Positions 26,603-35,872 of a stretch of 64,000 nt of DNA are shown here, piece by piece; positions within the stretch are counted from its first letter, which is position 1, and each line of letters opens with the position of its first letter. Location of the stretch: the NCBI GenBank assembly GCA_023437225.1, contig JAEZGS010000011.1, positions 124,001 to 188,000 on the forward strand. The letters are read 5' to 3'. Source of the DNA: Bacteroidota bacterium (GTDB lineage: Bacteria; Bacteroidota; Bacteroidia; Chitinophagales; Chitinophagaceae). A program made the position numbers and the translations under genes. The notes beneath the pieces are model-generated. The model searched no databases, was not told the origin of the DNA, and saw only the letters and a program-made list of their open reading frames with translations.

Positions 26603-27952
26603 ATGAATCTTTTAGCTATAGACTGGTCGATCGTTGGAATTAAGGCAGGGCAATTGATCTTATCGCTTTCCATCTTAGTAGTACTGCACGAACTTGGACA
26701 TTATCTGCCGGCAAAATGGTTTAAGTGCCGGGTTGAAAAGTTTTACCTGTTCTTCGACCCCTGGTTTTCTCTCTTCAAAAAGAAAGTTGGCGAAACAGAA
26801 TATGGAGTGGGATGGCTACCACTTGGAGGATATGTAAAAATATCCGGCATGATCGATGAGAGCATGGACAAAGAGCAAATGAAACAGCCTGCCAAGCCCT
26901 GGGAGTTTAGGAGCAAACCGGCATGGCAACGACTGATCATCATGATTGGAGGAGTGACAGTGAACCTGATACTTGGCTTCGCGATATTCTCAATGATCCT
27001 TTATGTATGGGGCGAAGAGTATCTTCCAGCGAAGAACCTGAAGTATGGAGTATATGCAGACAGTCTCGGTAAGAGAATCGGCATACAAAACGGCGACAAG
27101 ATTGTTTCGGTAAATGGCAAACCGGTCGACAACTTTTATAAGATCTCGGGAGACATCATTCTCAACGAGGCGAAGACATTACAGGTGGACCGCGGCGGAC
27201 AGCAGGTAAGCCTCAACATTCCTGAAGGAACAATTCGTGGACTTATCAAACGTAAGGGCGAACCGATCGCTTATCCGATGTATCCGGCAGTAGTGGATTC
27301 CGTTACACCTCGTGCAAAATTCGTGGAGGGCAGGTTGATGAAGGGCGACCAGATCGTTGGACTCAATGGCAAGCCAGTTGAATCTTTCATTCAATTCAGC
27401 GACGAAAAAAGAAATTTAAAAAACAAAGTGATTGATATACAGGTGCTCCGTGGTGGCGATTCTGTAAATGTAAAAGCACAGACGAATGAGAATGCCGCTG
27501 TTGGTTTTTCTACTTTGCTTGATACAGCTTTTTTAGAATATAATGTTCGCAAGTATGGATTCTTAGAATCGATACCGGCAGGAGTTGCAAAAGGCTGGAA
27601 TACACTGGTGATGAATGTGCAAAATTTCAAATTGCTTTTCACCTCACCCGAAGTAAAGGCCAGTGAATCACTTGGAAGTTTCTTAAGCATCGGAAATATG
27701 TTCGGCGCTCAGTGGGACTGGGAGCGGTTTTGGAGCATGACGGCGTTGTTGAGCATTGTACTGGCATTCATGAATATCCTTCCAATACCCGGACTCGATG
27801 GAGGTCATGTGTTGTTCACCGTATATGAGATGGTGACGGGCCACAAACCGGGCGATAAGTTTATGGAGTACGCTCAAATGGTTGGAATGATCCTGTTGCT
27901 GGGATTGATGGCGTATGCGATTGGATTGGATTTTATGAGATTCTTTAGATAG
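26603..27952 (+). CDS. rseP: Site-2 intramembrane metalloprotease RseP
   Basis: 449 residues. The first membrane helix carries the zinc motif HELGHYLPAKW, and the C-terminal helix carries the third ligand in NILPIPGLDGGHVLF. Between them are two PDZ-like segments (NGDKIVSVNGKPVDNF, KGDQIVGLNGKPVESF). Family members cut anti-sigma factors or leftover signal peptides within the membrane. The start is set at ATG 26603, just before the first helix; the frame is open to 26522. It follows dxr by about 100 bp, a common arrangement. Confidence 0.95.
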   Translation: MNLLAIDWSIVGIKAGQLILSLSILVVLHELGHYLPAKWFKCRVEKFYLFFDPWFSLFKKKVGETEYGVGWLPLGGYVKISGMIDESMDKEQMKQPAKPWEFRSKPAWQRLIIMIGGVTVNLILGFAIFSMILYVWGEEYLPAKNLKYGVYADSLGKRIGIQNGDKIVSVNGKPVDNFYKISGDIILNEAKTLQVDRGGQQVSLNIPEGTIRGLIKRKGEPIAYPMYPAVVDSVTPRAKFVEGRLMKGDQIVGLNGKPVESFIQFSDEKRNLKNKVIDIQVLRGGDSVNVKAQTNENAAVGFSTLLDTAFLEYNVRKYGFLESIPAGVAKGWNTLVMNVQNFKLLFTSPEVKASESLGSFLSIGNMFGAQWDWERFWSMTALLSIVLAFMNILPIPGLDGGHVLFTVYEMVTGHKPGDKFMEYAQMVGMILLLGLMAYAIGLDFMRFFR

Positions 27953-28030
27953 AAATGCAAAATGCGAAATGGTAAATGGGAAATCATGTAACGGTTTTCC
28001 ATTTACCATTTTCCATTTTCCATTTGGCAT
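27953..28030. repeat. Heptamer array with hairpin after rseP
   Basis: Immediately after the stop codon lie GAAATGC/AAATGGT-type units on one side and CCATTTA/CCATTTT units on the other. AAATGGTAAATGG at 27967-27979 is the exact complement of 27999-28011; with flanking pairs the stem reaches about 17 bp around an 11-nt loop. It could end rseP transcription. Confidence 0.85.
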
Positions 28031-28091
28031 TTGATCTTATGTCTTGCAACCAAATAACCTTATCTTGCATCTCTGTTTTGTTCAAAATTCC

Positions 28092-28460
28092 GGGGGTGTC
28101 CGGTTTTGACAGCGTAGGTCTTTGAAAGTATAAGCATGTCGAGCGTTGGATAATTAGCTCGTAAATCTGAATATTCAAACCATAAATGGCAATACTAAGT
28201 ATGCCATGGCTGCCTAATCAGTGATTAGATAGTCATTAGGGCCGCCGAGCGGGTTTTCCTTATACCAAGCTCCGCCGCCGACTCAAAAAAGAATGAGGAT
28301 GCTGCAACAGAAGGCTGTGACTGTTGCTTAAGACCATCCAGCTAAGGAAATGATTGGTTCGACCGGTCCCGGTTATTTCCCGACAAGCAATTCCGGTATA
28401 AGCATGTAGAAGGCTTTCGATGAATATGTTTGGACAGGGGTTCGATTCCCCTCACCTCCA
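28092..28460 (+). ncRNA. ssrA: Transfer-messenger RNA (tmRNA)
   Basis: A 369-nt one-piece tmRNA for ribosome rescue. The 5' end GGGGGTG pairs with CACCTCC at the 3' end, and the T-arm reads GGTTCGATTCCCC. The internal tag frame reads GNTKYAMAA then TAA at 28188-28217; the preceding resume codon cannot be fixed by eye. The hydrophobic YAMAA end is typical of proteolysis tags. A well-formed terminator follows. The upstream TATCTTGC at 28061 is only a partial -7 match. Confidence 0.95.
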
Positions 28461-28464
28461 CAAG

Positions 28465-28503
28465 CGGGGGAGACGACTTCAAGGTTGTTTCTCCCGTTTT
28501 TTT
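28465..28503 (+). terminator. Terminator of ssrA
   Basis: CGGGGGAGACGAC and GTTGTTTCTCCCG form an imperfect 12-bp stem with loop TTCAAG, followed by seven or more T. Its T run reaches the stop codon of the convergent permease gene. Confidence 0.85.
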
Positions 28504-29800
28504 ATTTACTCCGCTCAGTTGTTGCTGTCAACTTCCTGCCTTTTATGGCATAGAAGGCAACAAATAAATAGCAGGGAAACAACATCAGGTAGGCTTTCTG
28601 GCTATTCAATACATCTGCAAGTAATCCATACACGAGGGGCAATAAAGCCCCGCCGGCAATCGCCATGATCAACAGGGAAGAACCAATACGGGTGAACCTT
28701 CCGAGGCCCGATATAGCGATTGGCCAGATCGCCGGCCACATAAGGGAATTTGATAAACCAAGTGCAGCAATAAACAACACCGATACATATCCCTGCGTCA
28801 GCAATGCGCATGCTGTGAACAAAACACCCGAAATGGCACAGATCAGTAAAGCATTCTCCTGCTTCAAATATTTGGGAATCGTAACTATACCAATAAGATA
28901 ACCGGCTATCATTGCAAGCAATGTAAACGTTGTGAAAAACTTCGCTGTTTCGAATTCTATTCCCTGGTACGATGCATAACTGATGATGGTATCGCCGGCA
29001 ATGACTTCCGCGCCGACATACAAAAACAATGCAATCACACCGAGCACAAGCTGCGGAAAGGCGAACACGGTCTTTTTCCGCACATTCGCTTTCATTACGG
29101 CATCGTCTTCAGCATCGGAATTAACTTCAGGCAGGTTGGATCTCCGAATGAGATAACTCAACAACACAAGTATCGAAACGATGATAATGTATGGAACAAT
29201 TACTCTTGTTGCGAGTTCGTCGAGTATCTGCGATTTTCCCGCTGCATCCATAGTTTGCAGCGACGCCGTGATCTCATCGGCATTGCTTAATGTGATGGCG
29301 CCAAGTATTATCGGTGCAATGGCTCCAGCCACTTTGTTGCATATCCCCATGATACTGATTCGCCTGGCTGCACTTTCTGCAGGTCCGATGATGGTGATAT
29401 AAGGATTTGAGGCGCTTTGAAGTATAGTTAGTCCTGCGCCCTGAATGAACAGACCAGCCAAAAACAATATATATGTCCGGCTTAGTGCGGCGGGAATGAA
29501 GATCAGTGCTCCAATTGCCATGATCACCAGTCCCACCGACATCCCATTCTTAAACCCGGTTTTCTTTAATATCCAGGCCGATGGTATGGCCATTACGAAG
29601 TAAGCAATATAAAAAGCAAACGCAACGAGGTAGGATTGAAAATTATTCAGCTCGCACGCAATCCGCAGGTAAGGAATGAGCACTGAGTTCAACCATGTGA
29701 TAAACCCGAAAATGAAGAATAATGCTCCAATTATAATTATCGGGCTGAGTCCTTTGCCTGGTTTTATAGGTTTATGTGATGTGTGCAAACGATTATTCAT
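28502..29800 (-). CDS. FucP-type sugar:H+ symporter (MFS)
   Basis: 432 residues with about twelve membrane segments. Motifs of the fucose/glucose-galactose permease group are present: FFIFGFITWLNSVLIPYL in helix 1, GAGLTILQSASNPYI in helix 4 and SNSLMWPAIWPIAISGLGRFT in helix 10. ATG 29800 was chosen because it leaves a short cytoplasmic N-terminus and starts just after the Hcp-like gene's stop. The sugar is not determinable by eye; GH97 and the Hcp-like gene lie upstream on the same strand. Confidence 0.88.
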   Translation of the reverse strand: MNNRLHTSHKPIKPGKGLSPIIIIGALFFIFGFITWLNSVLIPYLRIACELNNFQSYLVAFAFYIAYFVMAIPSAWILKKTGFKNGMSVGLVIMAIGALIFIPAALSRTYILFLAGLFIQGAGLTILQSASNPYITIIGPAESAARRISIMGICNKVAGAIAPIILGAITLSNADEITASLQTMDAAGKSQILDELATRVIVPYIIIVSILVLLSYLIRRSNLPEVNSDAEDDAVMKANVRKKTVFAFPQLVLGVIALFLYVGAEVIAGDTIISYASYQGIEFETAKFFTTFTLLAMIAGYLIGIVTIPKYLKQENALLICAISGVLFTACALLTQGYVSVLFIAALGLSNSLMWPAIWPIAISGLGRFTRIGSSLLIMAIAGGALLPLVYGLLADVLNSQKAYLMLFPCYLFVAFYAIKGRKLTATTERSK

Positions 29801-29810
29801 AATTCCAATT

Positions 29811-30266
29811 TTATGATCGTTTGTTCGACCCGATGTCCCATCCCTCCGCCTCATCTTCCGTGTAATACCACCTAATTCTGTTATAGTTCAATTCAACTAA
29901 AATATATGGTTTTGCTTGCTCCAACTGAATGTGTACACTTTTGATGTGAACTCCCTGCAACTCTATCTTCAGGCGGAAGTCTCCATTGGAAGCATTACCA
30001 CGCAATATGGCGCTATCTACGCCGCCACCCTCAGCCATCAGCACATACAATGAGGCAGTCGTCTCGGGATTGTAATCAATTTTTATTTGTAGCGGCTCAA
30101 AGTGCGCTTTTCCACTACCTCCACCGGCACCATTGGCATCGCCGCTTTCATGATAGCCGATAAGGTCGAACTGGCTGACCGGAATTTCATTTCGAAACTT
30201 CGCAGGGACACTTACTCCGTCGATTTGTATAGAATACATTAGAGAGCGGGTGATAGAAGTTGCCAT
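29811..30266 (-). CDS. Orphan Hcp-like (T6SS tube family) protein
   Basis: 151 residues resembling the Hcp/DUF796 fold. The start MYSIQIDGVSVPAKF is followed by a Gly-rich loop GAGGGSGKAHFEPLQIKIDY (the GKxxFxxLxxxK signature), an ATTASLYVLMAEG helix segment, FRLKIELQGVHIKSV and the closing strand VELNYNRIRWYYT. No other type VI secretion gene is in the window. It starts about 120 bp after the GH97 gene and 10 bp ahead of the sugar permease. The role is unknown: an orphan secreted ring protein, or a fold relative repurposed for another job. Confidence 0.6.
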   Translation of the reverse strand: MATSITRSLMYSIQIDGVSVPAKFRNEIPVSQFDLIGYHESGDANGAGGGSGKAHFEPLQIKIDYNPETTASLYVLMAEGGGVDSAILRGNASNGDFRLKIELQGVHIKSVHIQLEQAKPYILVELNYNRIRWYYTEDEAEGWDIGSNKRS

Positions 30267-30304
30267 AGATAAAGTTTGAATGGTAAAAACTTGTACAACC
30301 TATC

Positions 30305-30352
30305 TAATATAATAAAAGCTTCAGACCTTTCTGGTAAAAGTTCTGAAGCTTT
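30305..30352 (-). terminator. Terminator after GH97 gene
   Basis: AAAGCTTCAGA (30315-30325) and TCTGAAGCTTT (30342-30352) form a perfect 11-bp stem with a 16-nt loop. The minus strand then runs into TTTTATTATA. It would separate the GH97 transcript from the Hcp-like/permease pair. Confidence 0.75.
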
Positions 30353-30386
30353 GTAGGTAAGTGCGCATCCCCTTTAAAGGCAGCAT

Positions 30387-32525
30387 CTATAGCTTCTTCA
30401 AGCCCTTTGTTTGATCTTTATCAGCCTCTATCAAACTTATTGCATATCCACCACCAGGGGCGCTGAGCTGTGACAACTTCGACTTATTGGTAACAACTAC
30501 TTTGCGGATTGTATATGCCTGCGGATTCGTTTTATAATGCGCATCCTTCGCGTCAGCATAAATGGTAGCGATGTATGTCTTACCATTCTCAAGGAAATCA
30601 AATGTAATATTCGAAGTTCTTGGTGTCTCGCCATTTACATTGCCCAGAAACCAATTGTTTGTGCCTTTTGCTTTTCGTGCAGCAGTTATGTATTGACCTG
30701 GTTCTGCCTCAAGATATTTGCTGTCGTCCCAATCTATTGCTACATCCTTTATAAATTGGAAAGCATCCAGGAAGCGGTTATAATTTTCAGGAAGATCTGC
30801 CGCCATCTGCAAAGGGCTATACATAGTTACGTACAGTGCAAGCTGGTTTGCAAGCGTACTGTTGACATGTGATTTATTATCGGGATTTATCTTTGAAATA
30901 TCCATCTCAAAGATACCAGGTGTATAATCCATCGGTCCACCAAGCAAACGAGTGAAGGGAAGCAATGTAACGTGATTGGGTTTTGAACCGCCAAATGCCT
31001 GGAATTCCGATCCGCGTGCGGATTCGTTTCCAATCAGGTTCGGATATGTACGGGCAATACCTGTGGGTCGCACAGCTTCATGTGCATTCACCATAATTTG
31101 ATACTTCGCCGCTTTTTCAATTGCATACTGATAATGATTAACGATCCACTGACTATAGTGGTGTTCACCCCGCGGCAGGATATCTCCAACATAGCCACTC
31201 TTCACAGCATCGTATCCATTTTCTTTCATGAACTTATACGCAGTATCCATGTGTCTTTCATAATTCCGCACTGATGAAGATGTTTCATGGTGCATGATCA
31301 TCTTTATACCCTTGGATGCAGCATAATCGCGGATGCTTTTGACGTCAAAGTCTGGGTAGGGAGTTACGAAATCGAAAACATAATCCTTTGAATACCCAAC
31401 CCAGTCTTCCCATCCCACATTCCAACCTTCAACAAGTACAGCATCGAAGCCATGTTTAGCAGCGAAGTCAATGTATTCTTTTACATGCGCTGTTGTTGCA
31501 CCATGCCTTCCATGTGGTTTAGCTTTGCTATAGTCAGACACTCCTAATTGCACAGAGGGAAATTCATCTGTATATGACCATGTACTTTTACCAGTGATCA
31601 TTTCCCACCAAACACCTATATACTTCACAGGTTTTATCCATGAAACATCTTTGATCTTGTTTGGTTCGTTTAGGTTATATGTCATTTTTGAACTCAGGAT
31701 ATCGCGAGCGTCGGCACTTACAATTATTGTACGCCATGGAGTGGTGCAGGGTGTCTGCATATAACCTTTATCACCTCTTGCATCCGGAGTTAACCACGAT
31801 TGAAATACCATGTTTTTGTCGTCCAGATTTAAATGCATGGCAGGATAATTGATCAATGCCGCCTCATGCAGATTTATATAAAGTCCGTTTGCAGTCTTCA
31901 ATTGAAGTGATGTCTGCACACCCGTTGACGAGAAAGCCGTTTGCGAAATATTGTCTGACCGAACTTTATCTTGTAAACCGCGAATCTCAGAAAGCTTCGA
32001 TGTGGTATAGTCATATTCCTGCGTATCGTAATCACCGGAGATCCAATAGGCGGTATGATCACCGGTCATTGCAAACTCGGTTTTTTCTTCTTTGATAACG
32101 AAATATGTTAGTTTCTTTTGCTGAGGAAACTCATAACGGAAACCAAGTCCATCGTTGAAAAGCCGGAAACGAATGATCATTTCCCTGTCAGTTGTGGATT
32201 GTTTTAACCTGACTGCAAGTTCATTATAATGATTGCGAATGGTCTTCAGTTCACCCCACACAGGTGACCAGGTTTCATCGAAGGTTGAAGTTTTTGTCTC
32301 CTCCACCTTGAAATTGTATAGAAGCGAAGAATCTCTCTTCAATTCCAACCCCAGTTTACTTGGTTTGATCACCTCCTGGTTTTTATAAGTAAGTGAGTAA
32401 GTTGGAACTCCGCCGGTTTGCAACTCGAAGCGCATTTTGAATGCACCATCAGGAGAGGAGAATTCCTGCGCAGTTGCTGAGCAGAATAAGACCATAATAA
32501 AACTAATGATAGCAAGTCGTAACAT
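30387..32525 (-). CDS. Glycoside hydrolase family 97 protein
   Basis: A 712-residue exported enzyme; signal peptide MLRLAIISFIMVLFCSATAQ. GH97 comprises alpha-glucosidases (SusB type) and alpha-galactosidases. The N-terminal super-sandwich starts at FSSPDGAFKMRFEL. The barrel carries GVWWEMITGKSTWSY, DAVLVEGWNVGWEDW, IMHHETSSSVRNYE, VKSGYVGDILPRGEHHYSQW, NAHEAVRPTGI and IGNESARGSEFQAFG. The Glu residues in the HHE, AHE and NES motifs are those expected for the inverting SusB-like subgroup; this assignment is inference. It stands alone between a promoter-like region and a terminator. Confidence 0.93.
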   Translation of the reverse strand: MLRLAIISFIMVLFCSATAQEFSSPDGAFKMRFELQTGGVPTYSLTYKNQEVIKPSKLGLELKRDSSLLYNFKVEETKTSTFDETWSPVWGELKTIRNHYNELAVRLKQSTTDREMIIRFRLFNDGLGFRYEFPQQKKLTYFVIKEEKTEFAMTGDHTAYWISGDYDTQEYDYTTSKLSEIRGLQDKVRSDNISQTAFSSTGVQTSLQLKTANGLYINLHEAALINYPAMHLNLDDKNMVFQSWLTPDARGDKGYMQTPCTTPWRTIIVSADARDILSSKMTYNLNEPNKIKDVSWIKPVKYIGVWWEMITGKSTWSYTDEFPSVQLGVSDYSKAKPHGRHGATTAHVKEYIDFAAKHGFDAVLVEGWNVGWEDWVGYSKDYVFDFVTPYPDFDVKSIRDYAASKGIKMIMHHETSSSVRNYERHMDTAYKFMKENGYDAVKSGYVGDILPRGEHHYSQWIVNHYQYAIEKAAKYQIMVNAHEAVRPTGIARTYPNLIGNESARGSEFQAFGGSKPNHVTLLPFTRLLGGPMDYTPGIFEMDISKINPDNKSHVNSTLANQLALYVTMYSPLQMAADLPENYNRFLDAFQFIKDVAIDWDDSKYLEAEPGQYITAARKAKGTNNWFLGNVNGETPRTSNITFDFLENGKTYIATIYADAKDAHYKTNPQAYTIRKVVVTNKSKLSQLSAPGGGYAISLIEADKDQTKGLKKL

Positions 32526-32605
32526 AAGAAGATTATTTAAATTGCAGAATCAAGTGATTTGGATAGACCACCTACTGCAAAATGACAGTGTCAATGCAGT
32601 ATTTT

Positions 32606-32637
32606 CAAATCTATTTGCATCAAATAAAAGTAAACAA
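32606..32637 (-). promoter_or_regulatory. Possible promoter of the GH97 gene
   Basis: The minus strand carries TAGATTTG (32606-32613), matching the -7 consensus. A TTG (32635-32637) lies 21 nt upstream, and the leader would be about 75 nt. The -33 match is weak. Confidence 0.35.
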
Positions 32638-32706
32638 TTATAAGACTGCTACGGGTTTTATCATGGTCATGTTTTTAGGTTCTTTGTTGATTTGCAGCTT
32701 AAAGTG

Positions 32707-33855
32707 CTATTGCCAATCTTTTGGTACCTCGGGCATTGGTAAACCATCGATGTATAAAGTTGCGAGTGCTTTAGCGAGGTAGGGATATGTGCCGCGGTTA
32801 TTTGTTAGTACGATGAATGTGAGTTTCTCCTTGTCAAAGCGGACAAAATCGGCTAATGCGGGACCCCCGCTATGCTCAACAAGTTTGTGTCCATTGTAAT
32901 TCGGTCTTACAATCAGGCCCAGGCCAAATGGCCCATCTTTCCCATCATTCAACTTAGCTGCTGTGGTAATCAGTTCTTTTGTTGCGGCTGATAGGAAATC
33001 ACCTTTATCAAAGGCGGCAGCAATGGTGGCAAGATCTTCGATCGAAGAATATATACCTCCGGCTGCATAGCCTGTTGCCGGGAACCACATTTGATTGATC
33101 CGTAATGTGGAATCGTGCGGGAACCAATGATACTCCTGTGCCTGCTCCGGAATGATGTCAAAATCTGATATATGGCCGATTTTAGGGTTGTTCACAAATG
33201 TGTGTTCCAGGTTTAATGGCTCTAATACATACGACCTGAGTGCATCGAAATATTTCATGTTTGTTACCCTTTCGATAATGTATTGAAGTACCCAGTAATC
33301 GCTGCTCATGTAACCGTTTTTGGACCCGGGCTCATAGTCGAGCGGCATTTGCCTGGCGAGTTCATAGGCATATCTGCTATCTGATGCCTTTGAAAAGTCA
33401 GCCATCCTGATACCCGATTGATGTGCGGCAAGTTGAAGAATGGTGATTTTTTTCCAGCCATCCGGCACCGAATCCAACACCTGTCCAAGCGTTTGGTCTG
33501 GCTTCAGTAATTGTTTATCGAACAACTTGCCTAATAATAATGAACAGAAAATCTTGGAGCATGAAGCTTGTTGAAAAGCGGTATTGTTTGTTACACTCTG
33601 GTTGAATGGTATATTCGCTTTGCCAAGTGTTCCCATCGTTTCAATTTTACCGTCTCTTACAACAGCATATGCAAGTCCGGGGATATGTTCTTTTTGCATC
33701 AGATCCTTTAGCAGTAAACGCGCTTTACTATGAGGATTTTGAGAATCGGCATTTAAGATCAATAAAAGCATTGCCACGCACAACGTGGAAAAAGGCTTTG
33801 CGAATCGTTTCAATGTGTGGCAAAAATGCGGGATTAGGTTATGCGATGTAGTCAT
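32707..33855 (-). CDS. Serine hydrolase, class C beta-lactamase fold
   Basis: 382 residues with an N-terminal hydrophobic signal (FSTLCVAMLLLILNADSQ). The penicillin-binding-protein-like fold is shown by the nucleophile motif ASCSKIF (S-x-x-K), the second motif GYMSSDYW (Y-x-S in place of the usual Y-x-N) and a terminal HSGGPALADF in the KTG/HxG position. Family members include peptidases, esterases and true beta-lactamases; the substrate cannot be told here. ATG 33855 was chosen because it gives a normal signal peptide; the open frame runs to 34095 into the divergent kinase gene. Confidence 0.85.
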   Translation of the reverse strand: MTTSHNLIPHFCHTLKRFAKPFSTLCVAMLLLILNADSQNPHSKARLLLKDLMQKEHIPGLAYAVVRDGKIETMGTLGKANIPFNQSVTNNTAFQQASCSKIFCSLLLGKLFDKQLLKPDQTLGQVLDSVPDGWKKITILQLAAHQSGIRMADFSKASDSRYAYELARQMPLDYEPGSKNGYMSSDYWVLQYIIERVTNMKYFDALRSYVLEPLNLEHTFVNNPKIGHISDFDIIPEQAQEYHWFPHDSTLRINQMWFPATGYAAGGIYSSIEDLATIAAAFDKGDFLSAATKELITTAAKLNDGKDGPFGLGLIVRPNYNGHKLVEHSGGPALADFVRFDKEKLTFIVLTNNRGTYPYLAKALATLYIDGLPMPEVPKDWQ

Positions 33856-33977
33856 GTGATTAATATTTGCATTGAAGTTCCATCGCTCCTGAAACTGTAT
33901 AAATTCTTTTTGCATGAACCGACTGTTTTCATGCGTGAAACGACCGATGCCTGCATCAACATTGCAGGTATAACGAT

Positions 33978-33985
33978 TAACTTTG
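33978..33985 (+). promoter_or_regulatory. -7 box for the LytS-like kinase
   Basis: TAACTTTG matches TAnnTTTG exactly. It overlaps the TTG at 33983 that could have been used as a start codon, which favours the ATG at 34028. The -33 element is not clear. Confidence 0.45.
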
Positions 33986-34027
33986 GATGCATTAATCAAA
34001 ACCTGGGATGGTCTGTCCCACACACGC

Positions 34028-35065
34028 ATGCTTCGAACGCCATCAGATACTTTAATACGTATTGTAAACCCGCTGATACTTATCAGCCTGAGCATGGTAG
34101 GTCAACAGCTGTTCTCCGGGTCTGGGACAGCGGCAGAACTTTTGTCGGTGTTGCGCCTGGTCTTTTTCATTGTGATTAATTATGAGATTGGCCGCTATCT
34201 GATTCTGCTGGTAAGGAAAAAGTATCCAACGATCTCCAATACCTTTAAGCGTGTTGCCGCGTCGTACCTTCTTACTGTTCTAACAACTTTTTGTCTGATC
34301 ACATTTTCAACGATTGCCGTCCGATTTTTTGTAGATAAGCCATTTAGCTTTTTGAGTGAAACTCTTGTGAACCTGTTGCAATCGTTTTGGATCGCCATTC
34401 TGATCATTGCTCCTTATGAGGTGTTGTATTTTTATTCCATCGTGCTGCGGGTGGAAAGCGAAAAAGAACAATTGCAGAAGATCACCATCGAAAGTCAGCT
34501 CCATGCGTTACAGGCACAGGTGCAACCGCACTTCTTGTTCAACAGTCTCAATACATTGAGTGCACTGACCATAAAAGATTCTCAAAAGGCAGAGGCATTT
34601 GTAATGGAATTGAGTTCAGTGTACAGGTATCTGTTGCATAACAGTCAACACCGATTAACAACGTTGAGAGAAGAGTTAGATTTTATACATTCCTTTCTGC
34701 ATTTGCTTGAAACGCGTTTTGAAGATGGATTGTTTTATAACATAGAGGTGCCGCCCGAATATTTAAGCTACCAGATTCCACCACTTTCGTTGCAGGTACT
34801 GATTGAGAATGCGGTGAAACATAATATATTTTCGGAGAAGGATCCATTGCAATTATCTATTTATGTAGAAAACGAGAAACTTGTTGTTGCGAACACGCTT
34901 CGTAAAAAACCGAAGCCCGCTGCATCGGCCGGATTTGGTTTGTCTAACATCATTGCCCGTTATGCATTGCTACAGAAAGAAGAAGTGGAAATAATTGAGG
35001 ATCACGCAATGTTTACGGTACAGCTTCCACTATTAAAGCCAGGATATGAAAGTGTTTATAGTTGA
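34028..35065 (+). CDS. LytS-family sensor histidine kinase
   Basis: 345 residues. Four hydrophobic segments (about 14-33, 36-58, 76-97 and 111-133) are followed by the His_kinase domain. Its motif ALQAQVQPHFLFNSLNTLSAL carries the phospho-acceptor His, and the HATPase motif LQVLIENAVKHN with SAGFGLSNIIARY follows. The response regulator starts inside its last codons (20-bp overlap), so they form one translational unit. I start at ATG 34028; the open frame extends to TTG 33983. Confidence 0.87.
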   Translation: MLRTPSDTLIRIVNPLILISLSMVGQQLFSGSGTAAELLSVLRLVFFIVINYEIGRYLILLVRKKYPTISNTFKRVAASYLLTVLTTFCLITFSTIAVRFFVDKPFSFLSETLVNLLQSFWIAILIIAPYEVLYFYSIVLRVESEKEQLQKITIESQLHALQAQVQPHFLFNSLNTLSALTIKDSQKAEAFVMELSSVYRYLLHNSQHRLTTLREELDFIHSFLHLLETRFEDGLFYNIEVPPEYLSYQIPPLSLQVLIENAVKHNIFSEKDPLQLSIYVENEKLVVANTLRKKPKPAASAGFGLSNIIARYALLQKEEVEIIEDHAMFTVQLPLLKPGYESVYS

Positions 35066-35819
35066 AGACGAAAAGCTAGCTGCAGAGCGGCTTCAGCGGC
35101 TATTGGAAGAAATCGATCCGTCTATTTCAATAATGGGAAGTGAAAGATCTATTCGTGACGCAGTGAAGTACCTATTGCAAAACCCGGCTCCGGATATGAT
35201 TTTTATGGACATTGAATTAAACGATGGTCAGGCGTTTGACATATTCAGCCAGGTTGAGGTGAGCAGCTTCGTTGTGTTTACAACATCTTATCCCGAACAT
35301 GCATTGCAGGCGTTCAAGCAAAACAGCCTGGACTATTTATTGAAGCCGATCCGTAAAGAAGATCTTCAGCGAAGCTTAAAAAAGTATGCATTGTTGCAAA
35401 GCAGGTTTGTTGCAAAATATGGTGAAATTTCGCTAGACGAAGTGCAGCACAACGTGAATCAACATGTTTACGCGGGGAAATATCAGGAACACTTTCTTAT
35501 ACAGCAGGGACAGCGCTATCACTCGATTGCAGTAAAAGATATTGCATACTTTTTTGTTGAGGGCAGACTCACTTTCCTGGTTACGAATGCGGGATTGAAA
35601 CTTGTAATGCCATATACCTTAGAAGAAGTAGAAACGATGGTTGATCCGGCATTATTTTATAGGGCTAACCGGTCTTTTATTGTGCAGCGAAAATCTATAA
35701 CCAGTTTCAAAAGGATCGAAAACGGTAAACTACTTATAGCTCTGGGTATAGGTGAGGTGAAAGGAGTGATCGTAAGCAAACAAAGATCGATCAATTTCAA
35801 ACAATGGATCGCCCGATAA
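35046..35819 (+). CDS. LytTR-family response regulator
   Basis: 257 residues. The receiver domain (about 1-120) has VEDEKLAAERLQRLL, phospho-acceptor Asp in IFMDIELNDGQ, TTSYPEHAL and LLKPI. The LytTR DNA-binding domain (about 155-255) contains IAVKDIAYFFVEGRLTFL, FYRANRSFIVQRKSI and a final SKQRSINFKQWI. It is the partner of the overlapping sensor kinase. Bacteroidota pairs of this type often act on neighbouring membrane or envelope genes, but the target is not evident. Confidence 0.93.
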   Translation: MKVFIVEDEKLAAERLQRLLEEIDPSISIMGSERSIRDAVKYLLQNPAPDMIFMDIELNDGQAFDIFSQVEVSSFVVFTTSYPEHALQAFKQNSLDYLLKPIRKEDLQRSLKKYALLQSRFVAKYGEISLDEVQHNVNQHVYAGKYQEHFLIQQGQRYHSIAVKDIAYFFVEGRLTFLVTNAGLKLVMPYTLEEVETMVDPALFYRANRSFIVQRKSITSFKRIENGKLLIALGIGEVKGVIVSKQRSINFKQWIAR

Positions 35820-35872
35820 ATTTTTGTAGCGTTACTTTGTGTAAGGAAAATAGACCATCGTAAAACCAAACC

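Noticed and set aside
30291..30298. Palindrome TTGTACAA upstream of the Hcp-like gene as an operator
   Set aside because: Too short, with no second copy near related genes.
33856..34095. N-terminal extension of the serine hydrolase to 34095
   Set aside because: It would put about 80 residues ahead of a normal signal peptide and overlap the divergent kinase promoter and start.
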